From: Chryseobacterium gleum
Lineage (GTDB): Bacteria > Bacteroidota > Bacteroidia > Flavobacteriales_D > Crocinitomicaceae
DNA: 5,986 nucleotides
Assembly: GCA_943326315.2 (NCBI GenBank)
Contig: CALPSU020000166.1
Coordinates: forward strand, 1 to 5,986
Direction of reading: 5' to 3'
The position numbers were made by a program, and so were the translations under genes. This document shows, piece after piece, positions 1-5,814 of this stretch (positions within the stretch are counted from its first letter, which is position 1; every line of letters begins with the position of its first letter). The notes below the pieces were generated by a model. That model saw only the letters and a list, made by a program, of their open reading frames with translations, searched no databases and was not told where the DNA came from.

Positions 1-249
1 AGGTGTAATAATCAGGGCCTTAATTTTTCTTGGTCCTCTATCATTCCCTTTTTGATTGTATAATTGTTGTAAAATCGGGATAGCGAATGCAGCAGTTTTA
101 CCAGTTCCTGTCTGAGCACAACCCAACAAGTCACCTCCTTTGAGGATAATCGGAATTGCTTTGGCTTGAATTGGAGTTGGAGTTGTATAACCTTCGGTTG
201 TAAGAGCGTTTAAGATCGGCTCTATAAGATCTAATTTTTCAAATGACAT
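1..249 (-). CDS. rhlE: DEAD-box ATP-dependent RNA helicase, RhlE type (N-terminal part; gene continues beyond position 1)
   Basis: An ATP-dependent RNA helicase of the DEAD-box superfamily 2, acting in the cytoplasm on structured RNA (ribosome assembly and RNA turnover in the RhlE group). Read from ATG at 249 down to 1, the 83 visible codons begin MSFEKLDLIEPILNAL. They show the Q motif (PTPIQ, residues 24-28, with the aromatic Y21 just before it) and Walker A/motif I AQTGTGKT (45-52), then the FAIPILQQL helix. The reading ends at ITP, the start of motif Ia (PTREL). The DEAD box, SAT motif and second RecA domain lie outside the window, so RhlE is chosen over other DEAD-box groups from the N-terminal sequence style only. 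The gene is divergent from the downstream ATPase. Its leader and -7 promoter box form the repeated block described separately. Confidence 0.93.
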   Translation of the reverse strand, partial: MSFEKLDLIEPILNALTTEGYTTPTPIQAKAIPIILKGGDLLGCAQTGTGKTAAFAIPILQQLYNQKGNDRGPRKIKALIITP

Positions 250-321
250 ATAATGTGTTTACTATTTGGTTCTCCTATATTGAACTGAATAAGAACCTAA
301 AGGAGTATAATTGGTGCAAAG
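250..321. repeat. Repeat A, copy 1: helicase promoter/leader block (72 bp)
   Basis: This block directly precedes the helicase start codon and is repeated at 621-692 in the same orientation with 70 of 72 bases identical (differences at 254/625 and 263/634). It contains an inverted repeat, GGTTCT (268-273) with AGAACC (292-297). In the helicase mRNA this would give a 6-bp stem with an 18-nt loop in the 5' leader. Identity stops at the helicase ATG on one side and at the -7 box on the other, so the repeated unit matches a transcribed leader almost exactly. Confidence 0.9.
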
Positions 322-324
322 ATA
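317..324 (-). promoter_or_regulatory. Putative -7 promoter box of the helicase gene
   Basis: The minus strand reads TATCTTTG, an exact match to the Bacteroidota primary-sigma -7 consensus TAnnTTTG. Transcription would start around 308-312, giving an mRNA leader of roughly 60 nt before the ATG at 249. I see no good TTG/TTTG -33 element at the usual spacing. The TTTGC part lies in the 72-bp repeat A, while the TA comes from the adjoining repeat B. Confidence 0.55.
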
Positions 325-432
325 CGACATTTTGTTTAACCACAGAGTTTTAAAAGAAGTTTGGCACAGAGGAACACAGAGTTTTATTCAAAAAACAGTG
401 AATTATTTACAGATTTGTACAATAATTTACCA
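321..432. repeat. Repeat B, copy 1 (112 bp, CACAGAG-bearing)
   Basis: A non-coding unit repeated directly at 453-564 with about 4 mismatches in 112 positions. It carries three CACAGAG motifs (341-347, 365-371, 375-381), preceded by TTAAC. Near its end is a hairpin: AATTATTTAC (401-410) pairs with GTA-C-AATAATT (417-427), one bulged base, loop AGATTT. From recollection, CACAGAG-rich intergenic sequences of this style are dispersed in many environmental bacterial genomes, but copy number here cannot be judged from one window. Confidence 0.88.
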
Positions 433-452
433 AGGAGCATAGTTAAAGTACA

Positions 453-564
453 GATACGACATTTTGTTTAACCACAGAGTTTTAAAAGAAGTTTAGCACA
501 GAGGAACACAGACTTTTATTCAAAAAACAGTATATTATTTACAGATTTGTACAATAATTTACCA
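453..564. repeat. Repeat B, copy 2 (112 bp)
   Basis: Second direct copy of the unit at 321-432, separated from it by 20 bp (433-452). The CACAGAG motifs fall at 473-479 and 497-503; the third is degenerate (CACAGAC, 507-513). The terminal hairpin persists at 533-559, but one outer pair is lost because A401 of copy 1 is T533 here. Just after it, AACCCAGAGG near 569-577 looks like a further decayed fragment of the same motif family. Confidence 0.88.
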
Positions 565-620
565 TTTAACCCAGAGGTAGGTTTAAAGTTATTGAAATTC
601 ACAAACCAATAATAGAATAA

Positions 621-692
621 ATAACGTGTTTACAATTTGGTTCTCCTATATTGAACTGAATAAGAACCTAAAGGAGTATAATTGGTGCAAAG
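621..692. repeat. Repeat A, copy 2: orphan promoter/leader block (72 bp)
   Basis: Copy of 250-321 at a constant offset of 371 bp, with two mismatches. On the minus strand it keeps the leader hairpin (639-644 with 663-668) and a -7 box, but where copy 1 runs into the helicase ATG this copy runs into TTTATTCTATT with no start codon. It is therefore a leader without a gene. Any transcript from it would run into the B repeats and then toward the helicase. Confidence 0.9.
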
Positions 693-695
693 CTA
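688..695 (-). promoter_or_regulatory. Second -7 box at the end of repeat A copy 2
   Basis: The minus strand reads TAGCTTTG, matching TAnnTTTG. The TTTGC comes from repeat A and the TA from unique flanking sequence, so both copies of A have independently kept or acquired a complete -7 box. It could be a distal helicase promoter or the start of a short non-coding transcript. No clear -33 element is visible, and the 8-mer is not rare in AT-rich DNA. Confidence 0.35.
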
Positions 696-774
696 AGCTC
701 AAAAGAGAGAACTTATTATATTTATTTAATGCAAGAGTTTACAGAGTTAATAAATTTAAATTTTAGCATTTATT
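693..774. other. AT-rich intergenic stretch with a short inverted repeat
   Basis: No gene is seen here. TTAATAAA (747-754) and TTTATTAA (769-776) form an 8-bp inverted repeat around a 14-nt AT-rich loop and touch the left edge of the palindrome at 775. It could be a weak hairpin for transcripts in either direction, but AT-rich DNA yields such matches easily. GTTTACAGAG at 737-746 faintly resembles the CACAGAG motif of repeat B. Confidence 0.35.
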
Positions 775-821
775 AATTTCTTTACAATTTCGGAATCAAA
801 TTCCTAAATTGTAAAGAAATT
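775..821. repeat. Palindrome P1, upstream of the ATPase gene
   Basis: Two 22-nt arms (775-796 and 800-821) are reverse complements with a single mismatch (C791/T805) around the 3-nt centre CAA. The core left arm, TTCTTTACAATTTCGGAAT (778-796), recurs exactly at 1998-2016 in palindrome P2. P1 ends 16 nt before the ATPase start codon. As RNA it would be a long stable hairpin. As DNA it could be an operator for a dimeric regulator or the end of an element. Confidence 0.9.
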
Positions 822-825
822 GTTA

Positions 826-833
826 TATATTTG
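826..833 (+). promoter_or_regulatory. Putative -7 box immediately before the ATPase start codon
   Basis: TATATTTG matches TAnnTTTG and ends only 4 nt before the ATG at 838, so transcription would begin at or beside the start codon and the mRNA would be leaderless or nearly so. A TTG at 809-811, inside P1, is the nearest -33 candidate, but its 14-nt spacing is shorter than usual. If the promoter is real, a protein bound to P1 would cover it. Confidence 0.4.
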
Positions 834-837
834 ATTT

Positions 838-1992
838 ATGATTAAAAGAGAATTACAAAGCACGATCATAGATATGGCTAAAAAAATGCCAATCATTTCT
901 ATAACTGGACCTCGCCAAAGTGGAAAAACCACTTTAGCAAAAGTTTGTTTTCCTGATTATGATTATTACAATCTTGAAAATCCATCCATTTTAGAAAGAG
1001 CAAAAATGGATCCTCAATCATTTTTAACAAGACATTCGAAAGGAATCATAATAGACGAAGTTCAATTATTTCCTGAATTATTTTCATATATTCAAGTAAT
1101 CAGTGACGAAAATAAAAAAGATGGAGAATTCATATTAACAGGATCTCAAAACTTTCTTTTACTTCAAAAAATAGCACAAAGTTTAGCTGGAAGAGTTTAC
1201 ATTACTCACCTGTTGCCATTAAGTATTTCAGAATTAAAAAATACAAATTATTGGCAAGAAGATTCAAATCATTATTTATTTAATGGGTTTTATCCTCGAA
1301 TTTATGAAAAAGAAATAAATCCTACTTTCTATTTTCCTTCGTATATCCAGACATATGTAGAAAGAGATGTTAGACAAATAGTAAACATATCAAACACTTC
1401 AATTTTTCAAAAATTCATGAAAATTGTCGCAGGCAGAGTAGGTCAATTGATTAATTTTAACAACATATCAAACGAATTAGGAGTTGATCAGAAAACTGTA
1501 AAATCTTGGTTCTCAATACTGGAAGCAAGTTTTATAGTTTTTTTCTTGCAACCACATCATAAAAACTTTAATAAAAGAATTGTAAAAACACCAAAATTAT
1601 ATTTTTACGACACAGGATTAGCAAGCAATTTATTAGGGATACAAGAAGAAGACTCAATAGATTTACATTGGGCAAAAGGAGCATTGTTTGAAAATTTAAT
1701 TATTTTAGAAATGCTTAAAAGTAATTTAAATAAAGGTCTTCAACCAAAGCTATACTTCTGGAGAGACAATACGGGAAACGAAATTGATTGTATCGAAGAA
1801 AGAGGAGAAGACATCTATTCTTATGAAATTAAATCGTCAAAAACTATACAAAAAGACTTTTTTAAAGGATTGAATTACTACAATAAAATATCAGATTCAA
1901 AAAATAAAGCCTCTTATTTAGTCTATGGTGGAAATGATAGTTATCCATTATCCGAATATTCTGTATTAAGTTGGAAAGATCTTAAAGTTTAA
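838..1992 (+). CDS. AAA-family ATPase with C-terminal DUF4143 / PD-(D/E)xK-like domain
   Basis: Predicted cytoplasmic ATPase of 384 residues, a usual length for the AAA_14-DUF4143 family, whose role is mostly unknown. Walker A is GPRQSGKT (24-31) and Walker B is GIIIDE (69-74), followed by the family's VQLFPELF. FILTGSQN (98-105) is the sensor-1 region and LPLSISEL (126-133) a typical family block. Residues about 170-245 look like a helical/winged-helix part, with LGVDQKTVKSWFSILEASFI. The C-terminal part carries an apparent nuclease-fold signature: E285, D317 in NEID, and E330-x-K332 in YEIKSS. Whether it cuts DNA is not known. The 838 start gives the normal roughly 23 residues before Walker A. 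The next Met (874) would leave only 11. The gene stands alone between two matched palindromes, and family members of this type are often patchily distributed and multicopy. Confidence 0.93.
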   Translation: MIKRELQSTIIDMAKKMPIISITGPRQSGKTTLAKVCFPDYDYYNLENPSILERAKMDPQSFLTRHSKGIIIDEVQLFPELFSYIQVISDENKKDGEFILTGSQNFLLLQKIAQSLAGRVYITHLLPLSISELKNTNYWQEDSNHYLFNGFYPRIYEKEINPTFYFPSYIQTYVERDVRQIVNISNTSIFQKFMKIVAGRVGQLINFNNISNELGVDQKTVKSWFSILEASFIVFFLQPHHKNFNKRIVKTPKLYFYDTGLASNLLGIQEEDSIDLHWAKGALFENLIILEMLKSNLNKGLQPKLYFWRDNTGNEIDCIEERGEDIYSYEIKSSKTIQKDFFKGLNYYNKISDSKNKASYLVYGGNDSYPLSEYSVLSWKDLKV

Positions 1993-1996
1993 AAAA

Positions 1997-2039
1997 ATTC
2001 TTTACAATTTCGGAATTGAATTCCATATTTGTAAAGAAT
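1997..2039. repeat. Palindrome P2, between the ATPase and acetyltransferase genes
   Basis: Arms of 21 nt around a central G2018 pair at 18 of 21 positions (mismatches 2011/2025, 2010/2026, 2008/2028). The left core (1998-2016) is 19/19 identical to that of P1, and the right core (2020-2038) is 16/19 identical. It begins 4 nt after the ATPase stop codon and ends 18 nt before the acetyltransferase ATG. It could act as a bidirectional transcription barrier, but no T-run follows, so it is not a classical intrinsic terminator. Confidence 0.88.
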
Positions 2040-2057
2040 AATTAAAACATAAAATAA

Positions 2058-2504
2058 ATGACAACCATTCGAAAAGCCAATATAACCGATTTAGACCAAC
2101 TATCAGAACTATTTGACTTATATAGAATGTTTTATAATAAAGCTTCTGATTTAACAGCTGGTAAAGAATTCTTGAAAGAGCGAATTGAGAAAAATGAATC
2201 TGAAATATTTATAGCAGAAATTGATTCCAAAGCGGTTGGATTTGCGCAACTTTATTCATCATTTTCGTCTACTCGATTGAAAAGATTATGGTTGTTGAAT
2301 GACTTATTTGTTCACCCTGATTTCAGAGGAAAAGAAATTTCAAAAATATTAATTGAGAGGTCAAAGGAATTAGCTGTTGAAACAAATGCATGTGCTTTAA
2401 CACTGCAAACAGCAAAGACGAATGATGTTGGGAATTCACTTTATCCCAAAACTGGATTTGAATTAGATGAAGAGTTTAACTACTATTTCTGGACAAATAA
2501 ATAA
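2058..2504 (+). CDS. GNAT-family N-acetyltransferase
   Basis: A 148-residue single-domain GCN5-related acetyltransferase, expected to move an acetyl group from acetyl-CoA to an amine; the substrate cannot be told. It begins with the usual TTIRKANITDLDQL strand and helix. Strand IFIAEIDSKAVGFAQLY spans about 50-66. Motif A is LNDLFVHPDFRGKEISKIL (80-98). The pyrophosphate loop reads R90-G-K-E-I-S where most relatives have RGxGxG/A, so the second glycine is replaced by isoleucine or serine depending on alignment, a mild departure. The end has the standard NSLYPKTGFELDEEF (126-140), including the LY..TGF block. The gene lies 65 nt after the ATPase, with palindrome P2 in the gap, and shows no partner antitoxin of the RHH type, so a GNAT toxin is unlikely. 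Confidence 0.9.
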   Translation: MTTIRKANITDLDQLSELFDLYRMFYNKASDLTAGKEFLKERIEKNESEIFIAEIDSKAVGFAQLYSSFSSTRLKRLWLLNDLFVHPDFRGKEISKILIERSKELAVETNACALTLQTAKTNDVGNSLYPKTGFELDEEFNYYFWTNK

Positions 2505-2509
2505 ATTTG
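2502..2509 (+). promoter_or_regulatory. Putative -7 box for the outer-membrane receptor gene
   Basis: TAAATTTG matches TAnnTTTG and overlaps the stop codon of the acetyltransferase gene. Transcription would start near 2513-2516, leaving a leader of about 55 nt before the ATG at 2569. No clear -33 element is seen. Confidence 0.4.
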
Positions 2510-2510
2510 T

Positions 2511-2541
2511 AACTATTAAGATAATTATCGTTTAGATAGTT
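2511..2541 (+). other. Inverted repeat in the leader of the receptor gene
   Basis: AACTATTAA (2511-2519) can pair with TTA-G-ATAGTT (2532-2541), one bulged base, enclosing the perfect 10-bp palindrome GATAATTATC (2520-2529). It may be a leader hairpin, an operator, or a weak terminator for the acetyltransferase gene. The stem is AT-only apart from a C-G pair, so stability is modest. Confidence 0.35.
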
Positions 2542-2568
2542 TTAAATAATTAATTTCTCTTATCAACT

Positions 2569-5028
2569 ATGATAAAAATCGTACTAACCATTTTAATATT
2601 AATTTACTCATTTAATTCATACTCTCAATTTCAAAAAGTAACGTTCACTATTTTGATAAATGATGTGGATTGTTCATTAATCCAAAAACAAAAAGCCTTA
2701 TACATTAATATAAACGGAGCTGATTCTTTAATCGTACAAGATTTATTCTTTGATTGTAAGAATGAATTTGAAATACCTAAAATAAATGGAATTTATCACT
2801 TTCAAATTAAAGCTGAAGATTACTCAACTATTAATGCTGAATTTCAAATTACGAATGATAGTCCAGAAATAATTGACTTAAACGTTTTTGAGTTAAAAAA
2901 GAATGAAAGAAATTTAGAAGAAGTAACTATTACAGGAATCAAAAGAAGTTTTATTCAAGTTGACGCAGACAAAACAACAATTACAGTTAAAGACAATGCA
3001 ATTTTAACCACAAGTAGTTTATTTGATGCTATTATTAAAATTCCTGGAATTATTTCAGATCCTGACGGAGGCTTTAGTGCGTATGGAAAACCTGCAACAA
3101 TCTATTTTGAAGGAATACCTGGAAATCTTTACGGCAGTGATTTAACAAACTTTTTAAAAAGTTTACCTGCAACTACAATTGAAAAAATAGAAATTATTTC
3201 AAATCCAGGAGCATCTTATGATGCAAACGTAAGCGGTGCAATAATTAATATCGTCAGTCTTTCAAGAGTTACAAAATGGATTTCAGGAACATTAACGCTA
3301 AATTATGGTCTAAATGCAAATAATAAAATTCTACCTTCTTTAGTAATGAGTGGTAAGAATAAAAAAATAAGTTGGCAATTTCAATCGGGATATTCCTATT
3401 TTGAAAGATCGACCAATCAAACAACATCTAAAAATTTCACTACATTCATTCCATTAGTTCAATTAAATACGAATTTAAGAGAGCAAGCAACGAATGAATT
3501 TTATTATGTGAAACCCTCTATTAATTACAAAATAACCTCAAGGTCAAATCTGATTTTAAACTACAACCTTACGACGAATCAAAGAAACAATTCAGGTTTA
3601 AATTCATCTACAAGTCAAGGGATTTCAACTCCAATTAATTTATCCAACAACTACACTTTAAAAGGAAACGACCTCAACAATAACGTCATTTTAAAATACA
3701 GATGTACATTGGACACTCTAAAAAGAGTATTTGAAATTACAGCCAATTATTTTGATTACTCACAAAATCAATTGACAAAATCCACACAAAATGAAAACGA
3801 AATTTCAAATTTTAGCATTTTAAACAACTCTAATAAAATAAAAGGTTTTTACGTAAAATCAGATTTAGAACTTCCTTTTGAAAAGAAAAAGTTGATGTTA
3901 AAGTTGGGAATAAAATACAATAAACTATTCGCAAATAGTCTAGGAAGTTATAATTTACAAAATCCTACTGAAGAAATTTTTCAAAATTTAAATTATACAA
4001 ATTCACTTGATTTCAATTACAATGAAGATAATCTAGGCGGATATTTTGAAGTGAAAAAGGATATTAAAAAATTGGCAGTTAATGCGGGTTTTAGAGTCGA
4101 AAACTTCTCATTAGCTAGACAAACAAGTGTTTCACAAACAAAAAGCAATACTTATTTAAACATTTTTCCTTCAGTTCATGCAATATACAGATTCGATCCT
4201 GACATGAATTTGGTTGGCAGTTATTCCCGAAAAATTGCAGTACCAAGTTATCGGGAATTCGACCCTAATAATTCCGGTTATTATGATAATTACAATTCAA
4301 ATTCTGGTAATTTATTATTAAAACCAAACTTCTTTGATAACTTTGAATTGAAATTCAGTGTTTTCGATTATTTGCAATTATCCGTTAATTATTCTCATTC
4401 GCAAACCTACAACATTGATTCATACTCAACCCTACCTAATTCTTTGCAATCAATTCACACCTATCAAACATATCATAATGTTAATTCTTTAAATTACTTT
4501 TTCTCGATCCCAATTCCTTTCGGCGTTTTTAAAGAGGGATTAGCCTATTTCAATAATTCAATAGACATAGAGCAAATAAATTACATGTACATCTATACTG
4601 AACGATCAAAAACGTCTATCTCTGATTATTCTTATTTAAGTAAAAATAAACCCGTTTGGAATCATGGAATCTCCTCTCAATTTATCCTACCCTATAAAAT
4701 AAGGATGAACGTTGATTATTGGGTAGGGACAAAAGGTACATTTCAAATTTATGACATAACTCGAATTCAAACTGCTTTAGAAGTTGTGATTTCTAGGGAT
4801 TTCTTAAAGAAAAAATTAAAAACTTCTATTTCATTTCAAGATATCTTAAACCAAAATCAATTTACTTCTAACATTTCATTTGAAAATCTAAATTTAAACT
4901 TTTACAACAAAAATGACACTCGAATCATCTGGTTTAAGATTGCTTATACGTTTGGTAAATTTGCAAATGAAGAAAATGAGTCTGGGATTGAAGAAAAGAA
5001 TACAAAAGATAATATCCCCAAATTATAA
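2569..5028 (+). CDS. TonB-dependent-receptor-like outer-membrane beta-barrel protein
   Basis: An 819-residue outer-membrane protein, probably of the OMP_b-brl_3 type of TonB-receptor-like barrels; its ligand is unknown. Residues 1-19 form a signal peptide (K3, then hydrophobic IVLTILILIY, cleavage likely after SYS before Q20). Residues about 22-112 are a small beta-rich domain where relatives usually have a carboxypeptidase-regulatory-like fold, here quite diverged. The plug runs about 116-230: LEEVTITG, LFDAIIKIPGI (151-161), ATIYFEGIPG (176-185), then LKSLPATTIEKIEIISNPGASYDAN (196-220) and SGAIINIV. The rest is alternating aromatic beta-barrel sequence, ending with a strand near IIWFKIAYTFGKF and a charged tail of about 20 residues. 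There is no SusC signature (no GxxGANGVI block), no SusD neighbour and no clear TonB box. DUF1272 follows after 9 nt. Confidence 0.9.
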   Translation: MIKIVLTILILIYSFNSYSQFQKVTFTILINDVDCSLIQKQKALYININGADSLIVQDLFFDCKNEFEIPKINGIYHFQIKAEDYSTINAEFQITNDSPEIIDLNVFELKKNERNLEEVTITGIKRSFIQVDADKTTITVKDNAILTTSSLFDAIIKIPGIISDPDGGFSAYGKPATIYFEGIPGNLYGSDLTNFLKSLPATTIEKIEIISNPGASYDANVSGAIINIVSLSRVTKWISGTLTLNYGLNANNKILPSLVMSGKNKKISWQFQSGYSYFERSTNQTTSKNFTTFIPLVQLNTNLREQATNEFYYVKPSINYKITSRSNLILNYNLTTNQRNNSGLNSSTSQGISTPINLSNNYTLKGNDLNNNVILKYRCTLDTLKRVFEITANYFDYSQNQLTKSTQNENEISNFSILNNSNKIKGFYVKSDLELPFEKKKLMLKLGIKYNKLFANSLGSYNLQNPTEEIFQNLNYTNSLDFNYNEDNLGGYFEVKKDIKKLAVNAGFRVENFSLARQTSVSQTKSNTYLNIFPSVHAIYRFDPDMNLVGSYSRKIAVPSYREFDPNNSGYYDNYNSNSGNLLLKPNFFDNFELKFSVFDYLQLSVNYSHSQTYNIDSYSTLPNSLQSIHTYQTYHNVNSLNYFFSIPIPFGVFKEGLAYFNNSIDIEQINYMYIYTERSKTSISDYSYLSKNKPVWNHGISSQFILPYKIRMNVDYWVGTKGTFQIYDITRIQTALEVVISRDFLKKKLKTSISFQDILNQNQFTSNISFENLNLNFYNKNDTRIIWFKIAYTFGKFANEENESGIEEKNTKDNIPKL

Positions 5029-5037
5029 ACTATTAAA

Positions 5038-5274
5038 ATGCTAGAAATAAGACCCATTTGTGAAAACTGTTCAAAATCATTACCCAATGAAAGTACTGAG
5101 GCAATGATTTGCTCGTTCGAATGTACTTTTTGTAAGGAGTGTGTAGAAACCGTATTAAATAATAGTTGTCCAAATTGTTCCGGTGGATTTGAAAAACGAC
5201 CAATACGTCCAGAATCATTATTAGAAAAATATCCTGTACAAGAAGTCAGAATTCACAAACCTATTCTTAAATAA
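5038..5274 (+). CDS. DUF1272 family small zinc-ribbon/RING-like protein
   Basis: A 78-residue protein recognised as DUF1272 from MLEIRPICENCSKSLP and the ICSFECTFCKEC block; the biochemical role of the family is not established to my knowledge. Eight cysteines sit in pairs at C8/C11, C25/C29, C32/C35 and C44/C47, the pattern of a protein binding two structural metal ions, most likely zinc, in a RING-like or treble-clef arrangement. Cysteines C8 to C47 span the family core. The tail after RRP-like KRPIRPES (53-60) is a charged extension. It starts 9 nt after the receptor gene, so it is probably on the same transcript, though a functional link is only a guess. No signal peptide is present, so it should be cytoplasmic. 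Confidence 0.88.
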   Translation: MLEIRPICENCSKSLPNESTEAMICSFECTFCKECVETVLNNSCPNCSGGFEKRPIRPESLLEKYPVQEVRIHKPILK

Positions 5275-5280
5275 AATAAG

Positions 5281-5288
5281 TACTTTTG
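5281..5288 (+). promoter_or_regulatory. Putative -7 box that fixes the next gene's start
   Basis: TACTTTTG matches TAnnTTTG, 7 nt after the DUF1272 stop. Transcription would start near 5292-5295, leaving a leader of about 22 nt before ATG 5316. The in-frame TTG at 5286 is the end of this box and so would not be transcribed. No clear -33 element is visible. Confidence 0.5.
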
Positions 5289-5315
5289 TACGACAAACAA
5301 CAATTACATCATATT

Positions 5316-5792
5316 ATGAAGCACGTATCATTAAAAAGTATAGAAGCAGCGATCAAAAAAGTAGACAATTTAGACGATGATCAATTAGAAACATTGTCTG
5401 AACAATATGCTTTAGCGCAAGAAACACTTTTGGGATATGTAATGTCAGCAGCTCTTGAGTATGAAAACGAACAATTAGAAGGTTTGTTAATTTATTACTA
5501 CTGCCTACTTTCCGAGGCATTTGCACAAGAAGGAAATAATGTAAGAACCGTAACAGAAGATGATATTGATGCTTTTGAAGAGCCTTACTTCCAAATGTTG
5601 GACTTATACTTCGAAAATGATGATGAAGAAGTACTAGAATCTTTTTGCGATCAGCCAGATCTTGCTCAATTTATGTTAATGGAAATCAGCACGGAAGATA
5701 CAGACGGAACAAGTTTAGACGAAGAAACAGCGACTCAACTATTTATTGTCACTCTTGCTATGATTACCCTTATGGGACGTGCTTCTTCATAA
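5316..5792 (+). CDS. Acidic helical protein of unknown function (158 aa)
   Basis: I do not recognise a named domain. From ATG 5316 the protein has 158 residues, is strongly acidic (runs such as NLDDDQLE at 18-25, TEDDIDAFEE at 80-89, ENDDEEVLE at 100-108) and reads as almost wholly alpha-helical, with no signal peptide. A hydrophobic segment near the end (FIVTLAMITLMG, 143-154) is more likely a buried amphipathic helix than a membrane anchor, given the soluble rest. The open frame extends upstream to a TTG at 5286, but ATG 5316 is preferred: the TTG lies within the apparent -7 box, and MKHVSLKSIEAAI begins a plausible helix. Its stop lies 22 nt before the thioesterase start, which suggests an operon. 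It is well-formed coding sequence with no disruption. Confidence 0.8.
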   Translation: MKHVSLKSIEAAIKKVDNLDDDQLETLSEQYALAQETLLGYVMSAALEYENEQLEGLLIYYYCLLSEAFAQEGNNVRTVTEDDIDAFEEPYFQMLDLYFENDDEEVLESFCDQPDLAQFMLMEISTEDTDGTSLDEETATQLFIVTLAMITLMGRASS

Positions 5793-5814
5793 ACAAATTT
5801 GATTATTATTTCGT

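Noticed and set aside
321..564. Possible CRISPR array from the two B repeats
   Set aside because: There are only two copies, 112 bp long with a 20-bp spacer; repeat and spacer sizes do not fit and no cas gene is present.
775..2039. Classical insertion sequence with terminal inverted repeats
   Set aside because: The enclosed gene is an ATPase without transposase motifs, and P1 and P2 are each internally palindromic direct copies. No short target-site duplication was recognised.
1997..2039. Intrinsic terminator after the ATPase gene
   Set aside because: The stem is AT-rich with mismatches, and no T-run follows on either strand.
838..2504. ATPase plus acetyltransferase as a toxin-antitoxin pair
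   Set aside because: GNAT toxins are normally paired with a small RHH or HTH antitoxin directly upstream. Here the neighbour is a 384-residue ATPase and the gap is 65 nt with a palindrome.
2569..5028. SusC/SusD-type glycan uptake locus
   Set aside because: The receptor lacks SusC-specific plug signatures and no SusD-like lipoprotein or glycosidase follows.
5033..5218. Minus-strand open frame of 61 codons
   Set aside because: It lies almost wholly antisense to the DUF1272 gene, whose eight cysteines and family match are clear. It has no recognisable domain of its own.
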